DNA from: Schistosoma mansoni
Taxonomy: Eukaryota; Platyhelminthes; Trematoda; Strigeidida; Schistosomatidae
Reading direction: 5' to 3'
NCBI RefSeq assembly: GCF_000237925.1
Contig: NW_017386021.1
Location: forward strand, 992,001 to 1,056,000
Length of the DNA: 64,000 nt
A program made the position numbers and the translations under genes. Below the pieces are notes generated by a model. That model was not told the origin of the DNA, searched no databases, and saw only the letters and a list, made by a program, of their open reading frames with translations. Below, piece after piece: positions 1 to 11,000 of the stretch; positions within the stretch are counted from its first letter, which is position 1; each line of letters starts with the position of its first letter.

Positions 1-765
1 AAATACTTTAGCTATCGCCTGTTATCTGTTCACTTGTTTAATACACTATTAAAGTTTCGTGTTATTTTTACTAGTTATATAAATCATTTTTTGATATTCT
101 GTCACTACGTGTAGTGCGTTTACGTCGTATTCCTATAATGACTGTGTTATGGGGAGCTATGGTTGCTGCTAATCGTCTCAGTGTTGTTTTCCCGTCCGTT
201 TGGCTTCCTGCTAGCCTTTATTTTGCCTTCAGTCTGGCAAGGTTTTTGTATCTCATGCTTGTTTAGTGCTGTACTAGTCATATTGGGCGACACCGTCAAC
301 TTATGTAGGAACCGATCAGATAGAATGCAGCAGGTCTTGAATTTCGCCTCAAATCTCATCCATAAAGCTAATTAGTATTATGGCACTGACTGATGTCAGT
401 TCGTAGTGAGAGCCCCGAATCTAATTCCTAACCCTGACAGTCAATTGTTAATCCTTGTCCTGATTCTTCACACAAGTCTACAACCTTTGTTTAGTCCCAG
501 AAAGTAGTTGGACATTCTTAAGGTCATATAAGCACCACCTGAAACTCGTGCACAGATTGAAGTCCCTCCGGCATTTGCAAAACACTATCAAACGACTGTT
601 TGGAACCTACGAGTCTTATTTCAATAGATATTCTTGTGTCTTATCATGCTACCTGATCCTCTTTTAACGAATAGGCTTGTCATGTAAGAACTGCCATTGC
701 AAACACTTACTCTGTCATCAGTAGGTTGTGTGGTCCTTCCCGTTTATTCACCTTAAAAGGAAGCC
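1..765. other. Unassigned AT-rich DNA
   Basis: No recognisable gene or repeat. Short overlapping ORFs lie on both strands near 147-375, but neither resembles a known protein or carries splice signals that would make it convincing. Confidence 0.4.
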
Positions 766-1115
766 CTCAAGTGCCCTGGTACGGCCGAGGGTGAGGAGAA
801 CCAACTCTGTCTCTCGAAATGCTTCCACATGACCACACGTATACAGTCGCTGCCAGGGAAGTCCTCACTGCCTTCACGTAGCGGGGGTGTTTACGAAATT
901 GAGAGGATGAATAGCGAATGTCCGGCTCTTTAGCAGGTTTTTGGACGCGGAAGGTTGAAGGCTCCGAGTGTGACCCCCTAAGAAAAACACCTGCTTTGGT
1001 TTGGGCAATTGGGCAGCATCATAGCCCACACACAAATCAAATGACTTCTGTGGCGCTTATGTATTCGGTGCCCCTTTTGTACTAATATTCATGTGTTCAA
1101 ATAAATAAATAATAA
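766..1115 (+). repeat. SINE-like family A, copy 1 (internally deleted)
   Basis: Matches the reverse complement of copies at 2470-2926 and 17373-17845, with an internal deletion. Its 3' end (about 1040-1115) reads GTGGCGCTTATGTATTCGG, then a GTGCCCC..TTTGTACTAATA block, then GTTCAAATAAATAAATAAT, ending in an A/T-rich short-repeat tail typical of target-primed insertion. The 3' block is shared with the LINE ending at about 14500. Confidence 0.7.
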
Positions 1116-1454
1116 ATATTCACTTTATCCCTAAGGTGTTCCAGGTACTGCGACAATATCCGAGTCAGATAGACAGGTCAAAGGTTTTTTATTTTCAAGA
1201 TGCGGCTTACTATGGTATTCTTCCAATCCCTTGGAGTTGAGTCTGCGAAATGTACATGTTTTTTTTAGCTCTCCAAGATGTTCTGAAATAATGTCTGCCG
1301 AGATTGATAACGGAGATGTAACACATCAGACCGCATGATATACTAAAGCCTAAGATTATTAAGTCATCGAACAACTGTCACTACTTTCATACTTTTCTTT
1401 CATACCTATGTTCATGTGATACGACTAAGTGACCTTTCTGTATCCGTATCTTAT
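1116..1454. other. Unassigned intergenic DNA
   Basis: AT-rich sequence between a SINE copy and the 3' end of a LINE. No feature recognised. Confidence 0.4.
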
Positions 1455-4400
1455 TAGTATCAGTCAGTCAACTATAACGTAGGACCAGGCACATTTATGC
1501 ATCGGTCCAAGTTGCCATACCTCGTTAACACAACAAGATGAACACCGGATTCATAGAAATAGTTAATTTAGTGATGGTAGTATATAAAAGATAGGTTGTA
1601 TATAAGGATATAGTTTAGGAAGGAAGAACGTTATGAAGCAATTTTAATCTTAAGGTTTAAGGGAAGATAAAGAGTGTATGCACCTACGCCATTGTGATCG
1701 ATTCTGAACCATGTCACCCAGAGTCTCCAACCATTGGTTACGATAGTCACGCGGACCCCAACCAAGTAGTCTGCATCTACCAACATGGCTCAGACTAGAA
1801 GTTAATGACTTCAAGGACCGATGCCACGTTTTGGTTTGGCCGCCCTTAACTCTCTTGCAACCATCCCCAATACTAGTGAGCATAGCGCATCGTGGTAATC
1901 GGTGTTCAGGCATACGTAACACGTGGCCTAACCATCTCAGTCGATGAAGATTCATGATCTCATCAACTGATTTACCATCATTCCCTAATACCCTGCGTCT
2001 AACCTCACTATTACTTACTTACCCGGTTGTCCCAGCAGATGCGAGCAATATTTCTAAGGCATCTGTGGTCAAATACTAGTAACTTACGCGTATCCTATAC
2101 TCTTAATGATCACGTTTCGCAGCCGTAAAAGTAGAACAGAACGAACTGCCGCGCAGTATACTTATCCTTTAATTGATAGACGGATATCTTGCCTTCGCCA
2201 TAGGTGACGTAAGTTGGCAAAAGCCAAACGAGCTTTTTGGATCCGTGCAGAGATTTTGTCAGACACCAACCCATTAGGGCTGATCAGACTTCCAAGATAA
2301 GTGAAGTTGTCCACGCGTTCGACTACTTCACTCCCTATCCTTAGTTCAGGTGTTGACGCAGACCAGTCCTGGAGTAACAATTTACATTTAGATGGGGAGA
2401 AACGCATCCCAAACATCCCGGCATTATTACTCTTCTAATATGAGCGAGAATAGTATCGTCAATAGAATTCATCATTTCATTTATTTGTGTGTGGGCTGTG
2501 ATACTGCCCGGGTACCCAAACCGAAGCAGGTGGTTTTCTTAGGGGGCCACACCCCGAGCCTTTGACCTAAAGGTCTGATCCACAAGGCAGTGGAGCATCG
2601 TGAGGAGATGCAGTCCCATGGTAGCCGGTGACCAACAGCAGGTTCATTCGCCATTCGTTCCATCAGGATACTGGATCCCATGTGCACCATTGGTTTGGAA
2701 TCAGGGTTTTCCAACTCCCCTAGGTGGACACTCCACATCCACCAACCCGGTTAAAGCGCCGGACATTCGCTTTTCGTCCTCTCACTTTCGTAAACAACAC
2801 CCCCGCCACGAGAAGGCAGTGAGTAGGACTTCCCTGGCAGAAGCTATATACGCGTGGCCATATGAGAGCATTTGGAGAGGGAGAGTGGACTCTCCCCATT
2901 CTCGGCCGTACCAGGGCATTTAGGGACTAATCCCTCTATGGTTATCACAGGATGATTTTGATCCCTTCTTATATATTGAGACAGTAAGTGATCGTGACCA
3001 GTCAGATGGGATTACGTCCGTCTCCCAGATTTTAGCCAGAATATTAGTCAACCTAATCGCTAAAATTGGACCACCATATTTAAAGACCTCTGGAGCCAAT
3101 CCATCTGGACCAGCTGCTCTTCCTCGTTTCAGAATAGTTATAGCCTTTTGAACTTCAGGTAGGGTCGGATGGCCTACTTCAATGTCCCATTTAGACTGTC
3201 TGGGAATAGTGGGTAGTTGTGCAGTAGCTGAAGGCCAGCTGAACTGCTCCTTAAAGTGTTCTGCCCATCGTTCTAAACGTCTGGACTGAGAGCAGATAAG
3301 GGTTCCGTCTTTTTCTGTAAAAGTCATCTTTCACTTCATCATGGCTGCAGTCAGTGGGAGCGCAGGCAGAAACGACGAAAAGGCAACGTGTGTCCCTATC
3401 CTTCCGAGTTCTTACGGAGCCATTTAACCGGACAGCACACAGGCGACTGTTAACGGGGATCCATTCTAGTAGTGCTTGTCCTGCCCTTGTACTAAGTGCT
3501 ATGCCTACACCTGCAAGTCCACGAAAGCTAGTCATGGGGTCGCCAGATACACGGAGAGTGTGTTTCGTTGACTGTCCATTTTGGCGAGGTGAGGTCAAGT
3601 GAATGACCACATTGGGATCCTGTATGTGTGTTTCGGAGACACAGCATACATCGATGGTACGAGATTCTAGGGTCTTAGCCAAGACGGCCTGTTGACCGAT
3701 TTGACTTAGGGTACGTACTTTGAAGGCTCCAATGTGTAGTTTGGAGCGAGGTTTTAGTAGACCTGGGACAGTGTTTTGCGCACTAGAATCGTTGGCCATG
3801 GTGACACTTGAGGAGGAAACCGAAAGAGGAAGTTTAGTGTTGAAAGTAGAGGTAGAAGGAATAGTAGGAAGTGAAGAAGGAGATTGATTATTAATACAGT
3901 GGTCTTGAGTGCTGCTAGGGGTATGAGGGCAGTTATCACTTCCCGGTTGCCCACACCGTGGAAGGGTTCTTCTAGGGGTACCTGAAAAGGAAATTGGGTT
4001 AGAAGTGGTCTTAATGACCTGAGAGCGTGACCGCAGTGCCCAAGGAACAACTGCTTGAGGTCGGTCACACACGACCTTTTTGTGGGTAGTTTTTGTGTTA
4101 GCTCCGTGCTTGTTGGGACCTTACCGCCGGAGACGTATATCCGTGTGATAAGGCGAGGTGTGCACTTTTAGGGTCGACCTTTTCTAACCCCACCCCTCCT
4201 TGAGGGCACCATCGCTGTTATGCTGGTTGTCTGAAGGAAACACCTTACTGCTGTCACACCTCTGTACAATCAGTAGTACGACTTCGCCCTCGGACCTTGG
4301 GTTTGCTGCTTTTAGTCTTACCGCTCTTCAACCGACCTGCCTGGCATGGTGGGACCTTGAGGAACGATTGTTCCAGCCAGTATAGCTCGGTTGGTTCATC

Positions 4401-4470
4401 ACGATAGGCAAGCCCGACCACCACGTCAAGGTAGCAGCAACGGTTGGGTATGTTGTGTATGTTATTGGTC
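1455..4470 (-). mobile_element. RTE/SR2-like LINE, degenerate, copy 1
   Basis: Minus-strand non-LTR retrotransposon, 5' end at right. From right to left: a 5' region (4073-4470) that recurs at 23600-23960 and 25970-26540; an APE-type endonuclease start with GAFKVRTL and CCVSETHIQD (about 3340-3770); a jump straight to the pre-RT region with GPDGLAPEVF and SSCDNHRGIS (2930-3327); a SINE insertion (2470-2926); the post-palm RT part with SKCKLLLQDW and FTYLGSLIS (2162-2416); the C-terminus with [17 protein letters not shown] (1650-1955); and a 3' UTR to about 1455. The endonuclease C-terminus and the RT palm with its YADD-type motif are missing, so it cannot move by itself. Confidence 0.85.
2470..2926 (-). 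repeat. SINE-like family A, copy 2, inside LINE copy 1
   Basis: About 450 bp, closely similar to 17373-17845. Shared blocks include GTGGGCTGTGATACTGCCC and GTAGCCGGTGACCAA. It occupies exactly the interval where the LINE's reverse-transcriptase palm should be. The tail side is at the left (about 2473), so the element points left, like its host LINE. ORFs across it read nothing known. Confidence 0.75.
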
Positions 4471-4716
4471 ATGCTCCTGTCACTGCGTTTATATCGAGTT
4501 CCAGTTTTGACCTTAAAGTTGTTTCAAATGTTTCGTTATTGTGACTAGCTTCGTATAACAAGCGCTCACAATACTTGAGACGACTTGATTTATCAGTACA
4601 GGCCGCGAAAGTATTGAACTCCACGACTTTACTGCCTTTAAACCCTCCATTATGCTTGATATTCAAGTGGTTGGTTAATGGTAGCCGTTTTTTCAAATTA
4701 TAGACATTCTCTAGTT
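4469..4716 (-). CDS. Possible internal exon of a divergent gene (THOC7-like?)
   Basis: A 75-codon open frame whose composition looks coding, unlike its surroundings. In-frame codons extend to an AG at about 4717, so it may be an internal exon rather than a first exon. It contains LKKRLPLTNH, then VVEFNTFAACTDKSSRLKYCERLL, here split as VVEFNTFAAC and RLKYCERLL, and ends near LELDINAVT. The order of a KKRL start, a hydrophobic/Cys stretch, a Tyr-x-x-Arg-Leu-Leu helix and a Leu-x-x-x-Asn end faintly resembles THO complex subunit 7, but this is a guess from memory. The possible donor (GCA|GTGACA) is weak. It lies head to head with the SKI2 gene. It could also be chance or part of the flanking LINE. 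Confidence 0.25.
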
Positions 4717-4863
4717 CTTATAAAAAGTGCTATCGTGAAATTGAATCTATTCACATTATGAACCCATTGCAAAACTGACATTGATTTATACTATTAATAG
4801 CTATTAGAATCTTGTATGTGATCCACCACAATTGGCTGCATGAAATAAAATCTCCACAACTTG
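4717..4863. promoter_or_regulatory. Upstream region of the SKI2 gene
   Basis: Short AT-rich interval between the possible divergent exon and the first SKI2 coding exon. It must hold 5' UTR or promoter sequence if the ATG at 4864 is the true start. No TATA box or initiator can be defended. Confidence 0.3.
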
Positions 4864-5094
4864 ATGTCGCACTTGACTATTTTCCACGCATTTCTGGACC
4901 ACTCTTTTCCTCAAGATAATTACATTGATTCGGAATCTGGCTACGAAAGATTAGCTCGTCAAGATGTAGAATGCACGTCTTACGAGGCAAAAATTACTCG
5001 TGAATGTATTGGAGGTCAGTTAAATTTCACAGATTTGTTTTGCGAAAATATTTTGCCTACCGAGCGTGGTGTTACCAAGTTTGGAGGGATAAAG
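4864..5094 (+). CDS. SKIC2: SKI2 exon 1 (N-terminal, start uncertain)
   Basis: Residues 1-77, ending AAG|GTTAGT in phase 0. ATG 4864 is the first in-frame ATG after the stop at 4846. The alternative is that the coding exon begins after the pyrimidine-rich acceptor CTCTTTTCCTCAAG at 4902-4915, with an unseen upstream exon. An overlapping open frame (about 4790-4919) in another phase also looks faintly coding. The family's N-terminal SKI3/SKI8-binding region is poorly conserved, so similarity cannot decide. Confidence 0.7.
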
Positions 5095-8000
5095 GTTAGT
5101 TGAGTGTTTCCTTGTCATATTTTTAGACTGAGGCTGCTATCGTGAGTGCAGTTGAAAAAGTTAGGGACAGTGTTTTTAACAAACTTGGTTCTCGACTTTC
5201 TCATGATCGATCTGTACTCAGACCGGGAGCCATCAAATATGAGTCAGCAGGGATTGATGCTGTTTTGGATGCCTCCCTCCCAATTATTTCTCATGAGACT
5301 TTGGCCGATTGGATTGGTTCAACTGAAATTAGCACTAGTTCTTCGTCAAATACTGAACGTTTGAATTATGGTAAGAGGGTAGATATAAATAGGAAAACAA
5401 AAGAGTTGCTGGAAAAAAGATTTCGAAATTCCAAACCCCAACCGTCATACATCTGTCAGGTACGTTTTTGTGTATTGTCTTAAACATCCGGCATTATATG
5501 TTCAAATGGTTTGTGCAAAATTTTACTGAGAACTGAACTTGATAAAATATACTGTGTGACTGTTTCTTGACTTTATTATACGCCTTCTACTCGTCATGTA
5601 CCAGTAGGCGGAATATAAAGAGTATGTTGCTCTTGTTATCATGATTGTAGCTAGTTGGTTAGGTGTTTCTTAACGTTATGTTTTGTATAGCTTAAATACT
5701 TAATATAAGAAAGTGCACTCACCACTTCTGATACCTCCGTTTATATTGTTGTATATCGGTCGTTGACGTTTCTAATAACGACTAGCTGTGGGATATAGTT
5801 TGATTTTGGGTTATTTCGATTTCTGAGTGTATTTTCAGTTGCTGTGGGATCCCGACTAGCCGTATATCATATACTGGTTAATGAAAACATATAACACCCT
5901 TACAACTGTCATCTCTTCCTTCAGCCACAGAAACATCTTTAGAGACTAACATACCACTCGTTTAACTCTGAATCCCTAACACACTGAAGGCTGATGCCAT
6001 GATACAGTAACTGGACCCTTTGAGGTTAATGGCTTTAAACTTCACGAAGTCTATAGACATTAAACTTTAATCATTGACGAAAACGGTAGCCAATATCCTG
6101 TCTGCATCAGGTGGTTGAAGATTGTGCATCTGAGAATTAGTCATTTTCTTGGTTTGTCTTATCGCCACAACATCTTACGATAACGTGGTAAAGTGACTAT
6201 AGAGATTCACACAACACGTAACAACACCAAGTTTTGTCGTGCGCTAAAAATTGACTACTTTAGGTCGTATTATATGGTTCCTGCGACACTTGAACGATTA
6301 CTGCACTTTTGTTTTAAAGTTTTTGTTTTGAAGTAACAAGTTTCAGTGTTCCATATGCTTCAATGTAACTATTTATTTCGATAAAAGATCTCACTTGAAA
6401 TTTGGCTTCAATAAATAATTTTGTCAAACTGTTTTCATATTGTAAACCAAAATGACTGGACGCAAATACTTAAGACTGAGTTCGATATATTTTCTGTTAA
6501 AGCTTATTGATAAAATATCCCAAGAGTATATTCCACTTAATCAGTATTTGTTTTATGTAGGGCATTTAACTTTTAGTTTTCGTTAGCATCACTAACTCTT
6601 GTTATTTTTATGTTGTTTTGCTATGAACCACAATAATATGAATTTTCACGCTTCTGTAGATTTTAATTTCATCATATATTTACCTTGGGAGTTTCATCGG
6701 TGTGGATGGATCATTCAAAAGTGCGGGTTGCTTTATCTATAGCATAAGTTATTCGGTAGTCGTGTATCATGTTGCCACTTACTCATCATTCTGAGAAAAA
6801 GTCTACATCATCACGTATAATTCTGATTAGTCGTTTGCGGATAAATCTCATATGGAGAGTTAGTTAGCCAACAAAGCACTTGCCCTTCAGCTAGTAGATG
6901 CTGGTTAAAACTATCACTTACGGCGATTTGAGCAACTGGAGAGAATCACTGGCCCTCACACAAGATGTAGATCAACGCCAATTGCTTTAATCTGTACTTA
7001 GTAGATGAGCTAAACAATCATGTAACCTTTTTTCTATTTAGTTTTTAATTATATTGTTGAAAAAAGCAGGAAGATACTCAGTACTCTCTGCATTCAGATT
7101 CTTGAGACTTCGAGCCTAATTTAAATTACAACTAGAGAACACATTAGTTTCTGTTTCGTTATCCTCTGTTAATATAATGTTGTAAAACTGTACACCAAAT
7201 TACTTTGAATCTAGTATTTATTCCATGCAAAGGTAAAAATTGATGACTTCTATTGTGGTGTGGACTATTTATGCGGATAGATATAAGTAGCATGTTATAG
7301 GATTTAGAAGTGGAATGCTTACCAACGGAAGATTGAAATAAAGAGAAGAGGATGGAAAACAGAGCAATCGGATTAACAACAGAATTGGAAGAATGATGAA
7401 GTATATAAAGGACAACTCAAAGAAGATGTGCAGATGATGTATTTAATGTATGATAATCATATTTTACAAAGGCACTGTGTGGTTTTGCATAAAATAAATC
7501 GGTTTTCCTCACCAAGTCTTCGTTCACTACAGTATCAGTGTTCATAAAGTTCATTTATCAGAATACACAACCAAACAATTTAAAACTTTTGTATTTTACC
7601 TAAGAATTACAGTTAATCCACTAAAATACAAATAGGAAGCTTAAATTCGTTAGTCTCTCCATGAAGTAAATTTTTTAGTAATATACTGTCAAATAATTTA
7701 ATATAATTATATCATTAATTTTCGTAATTCTGATTTCTAGGAGGATACCACTTGCGAACTCCCACCTTTAACTGAACTTGTAGATAACCCAGCATTCAAT
7801 TGGGAATTTGAATTAGATACCTTTCAAAAGCAAGCTATTTTGTGCCTCGAGCGTAATCAAACAGTCTTTGTAGCAGCCCATACTTCAGCTGGGAAGACAG
7901 TTGTCGCAGAATATGCTTGTGCTCTCTGTCGGCGTCGGGGCACAAGAGTCATCTATACTAGTCCGATTAAAGCTTTATCGAATCAAAAGTTTTATGATTT

Positions 8001-11000
8001 CAGGTACAGTGTTTTAACTGTTTTTTGGGATGAATCACGTTTTATGTTGGTAGCTAATAGCTTCTTATTTTCCTATATTTTGTGTGCACCTTGAAAAATT
8101 TAGTTCTTATTTTGTTTTCAATTTTTAATAGGTGTCTTTAAAATAAATAATGCTTGGCATTTCAGTTATCGTAGACCATTTCAAATAGAAACTAGTGAAG
8201 GTACCACTTGCGAAATCATACTATCTACAACCTAATAATCGTAGTCTCTCTCTAAGACTTTGCTCTAACAATGAACCTTACATATCAGGGATAATCTTTT
8301 GTTTTAATAAGTAGTATTTTCTAACCTAATGGCTAGTACATCAAGTGAACGATGATAGATCAAATCAATACTAACCATCGTTTTCAGGGTCCCTAGAGGA
8401 ATTTGTTATCTTAGGAGCATGCACTCAGACAATGTTTTAGTCCAAACGTACTCTAATAAAAAATCTCGGTACCGTATTAAAAATAAGTGTCTAAAAATTG
8501 ACCAGACAGTCCAGTGGCGGATAATAAAGCAATCGGCGTAATAAATAATGGCCGCAGAACTAAATACGATAAGGTAGTGGTAATAAGTTAAACATTATTT
8601 ACATCTAACAAAGAAGCTGAGTAAAAATCTGATAATCCAAATCATCGTTGAACATAATCAGTCAAGATTCCATGCTCAGAACAGACAGCTAAAACGATTG
8701 GCCGGACTCTGACCAGTCTTAGTTCCCTCATCATTTAGGTATAACGACGGTGGGATACAAGAATCCCTCTCCACTCTTATAAAGGTTGAAAAATGGCGGT
8801 AAGCATTCGACGCTTTTGTTCTTTTTACTATTCCATTCACTTATATCTAGTAGTCGTTTTTCTAGTTCGTTGTATTGTGTGTTTGAACTTGAGGGTTGTG
8901 TTGAGATTTTTTTGTCGTCGGTTTATGGGAGTCAATAAAGACTTCCATTTGAGTTAGTTTCACAATGTATTAAACCACTTCGCTACCCCATTGTTGAGTA
9001 CGTATCTGTAGTGTTTTTATATTCTTCTTCAAGTAATCATGGTAATTAGATTTCTAAATGAAATGAACAATGCTTAACTGCATAGATCTTACATATCGTT
9101 TTTCAGTAACTTTTTCTAGACAAAGCTTTTACTACTGAAGAACGGTATATAGTTTCATTTTTACTGTGTGCTACACCAAATAGTTGTCCTAATAATTAAT
9201 CTGGACAGTTTGAAAAAACTAATTAGATCAGATAGTGAAGAATATTAAGTGACATAAAAGCTTAAAATTTAGAGTTAAAATACGATTCGATACGTTTATC
9301 TGATGTCAGCCGATATCTTACATTACTGTAACTAACAGCAGACTGTTACTAACTTGGTTTGGTGTCTCTCAACTACCATTCTCATATTTTATTGAAATCG
9401 TTTGTAGACAGACGTTTGGAGATAGTGTTGGACTAATTACAGGTGATATCAAACTGGCTCCCGAATCTACAATTCTAATAATGACCACGGAAATTCTGCA
9501 TAACATGTTGTGTAACGACGCTGATGTTATCAGAGATCTGGAAATAGTCATTATGGACGAAGCAAGTGTTTTTTAAATGTTTATTGCCCATGTATTCATA
9601 ATATTTATTTCCATGCTGAAACAAAATACAACTCAGCATTTACATATGTATTCATAAATCCAGCTGTATCTCACCGTGTTAATTTTCCAAAAACCTTATG
9701 GATAAGGGGATTTATTGCTGAATCTCTAGTTTCACGATCTACAACACTAGAAGTTAGTCTTGTAGTTGGGCATACTTTTCTGTTTTAGTTTGTAATCCAT
9801 AAATCACGTGTCGAGTTTAAAATGACTTTGTAATTGAGTCATGTTTAAAATCCGTGATCTAACAGTTGTGAACTAAGGACAATTCAATAAACTACATAGA
9901 TCAGTTTTCTTTTTACAATTGTATTTCTGTAAACTGTCATTTTTGATTATTTTAGCTTGTTTAATAACGTACTCTATTTCGTAAAATCATTTCACAGAAA
10001 CAAACTGTGTATAAATCCTTATGTTATCAAATTTCTATGGCCTTGTAACATTGATTATAAATTGTACTTCCACTGACACACCTCACTTCATTGAATACAA
10101 CAAAGTAGTAACCTAGTGCAGTAACAATGTGCACTACTGTCTTCTTGTTCCGGATCATGGACTGAATAAGATGAACATCTGTTTAGTTAACTGGGGAATC
10201 TTATCATCAGGTCCACACCTTTCCAGATTATTGTTTTAGCTGTTACTATTTATAGATAAATAAATCGTTTGTGGTACTGATATATTTTAGTGTTCCATAA
10301 TTTATTAACGTATAATCTTAGTAAAAGGTCTTTTTGTCTATTTCCAATAGATGGGATGTGGCTTCTAGTAAAATCCAGGGTGTGCGTTCCGTCCCACTTG
10401 GGACTCGTCATTTGGATGTATCTGCATCCTAGAGTTGATGTTCATTCCGGCATTCGGACTCAGTATCTTTCATTTTAAATATTAATGCTACTGATTCCTC
10501 ATAGCCACTCACTTGTGCAACGAGTATGAATTTTAATATAACTTGGAAAGGTTTAGATTATTGTGTTGTTGATATTTCGACTGAATTTCGATCAGTGTTA
10601 TCCATCTATTCCATACAAACTTGTTTCATAGTGGCTATTTCGTGGCAATCCCCACTGGGCACTTATATGCTAGGACTGATCAAAATTCAATCAAAATATC
10701 AGCATCGGGACAATCTAAACCATTACAAATTAAATTCTTATACTTGTAACAGATTTTGAAAGCTGTGCTAGTTCTTCGGTGGGGATACTTTTTTGTAGCT
10801 TTAATGAATAACCATCCAAAAGCAGACAATAAAACCCGGAATCTTGCGTGAATGTCCATCGGTTCAAGTTGTAATTTGTCACAACATAGAAAAAATCTAA
10901 CGAAAATAGAGATACATGAATATAAATGAAATAGACACGACTTCAGCTTAAAGGCTACAATGTGTTCAATATGTAAATACAATCTGAACGTATCTGCTGG

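Noticed and set aside
163-375. Opposed 70-codon frames at the left end
   Set aside because: Overlapping on both strands, with no resemblance to any protein and no splice context.
2600-2923. 107-codon plus-strand frame, and the similar one at 17599-17928
   Set aside because: Both lie inside SINE-like family A copies; the shared translation reflects the repeat, not a protein.
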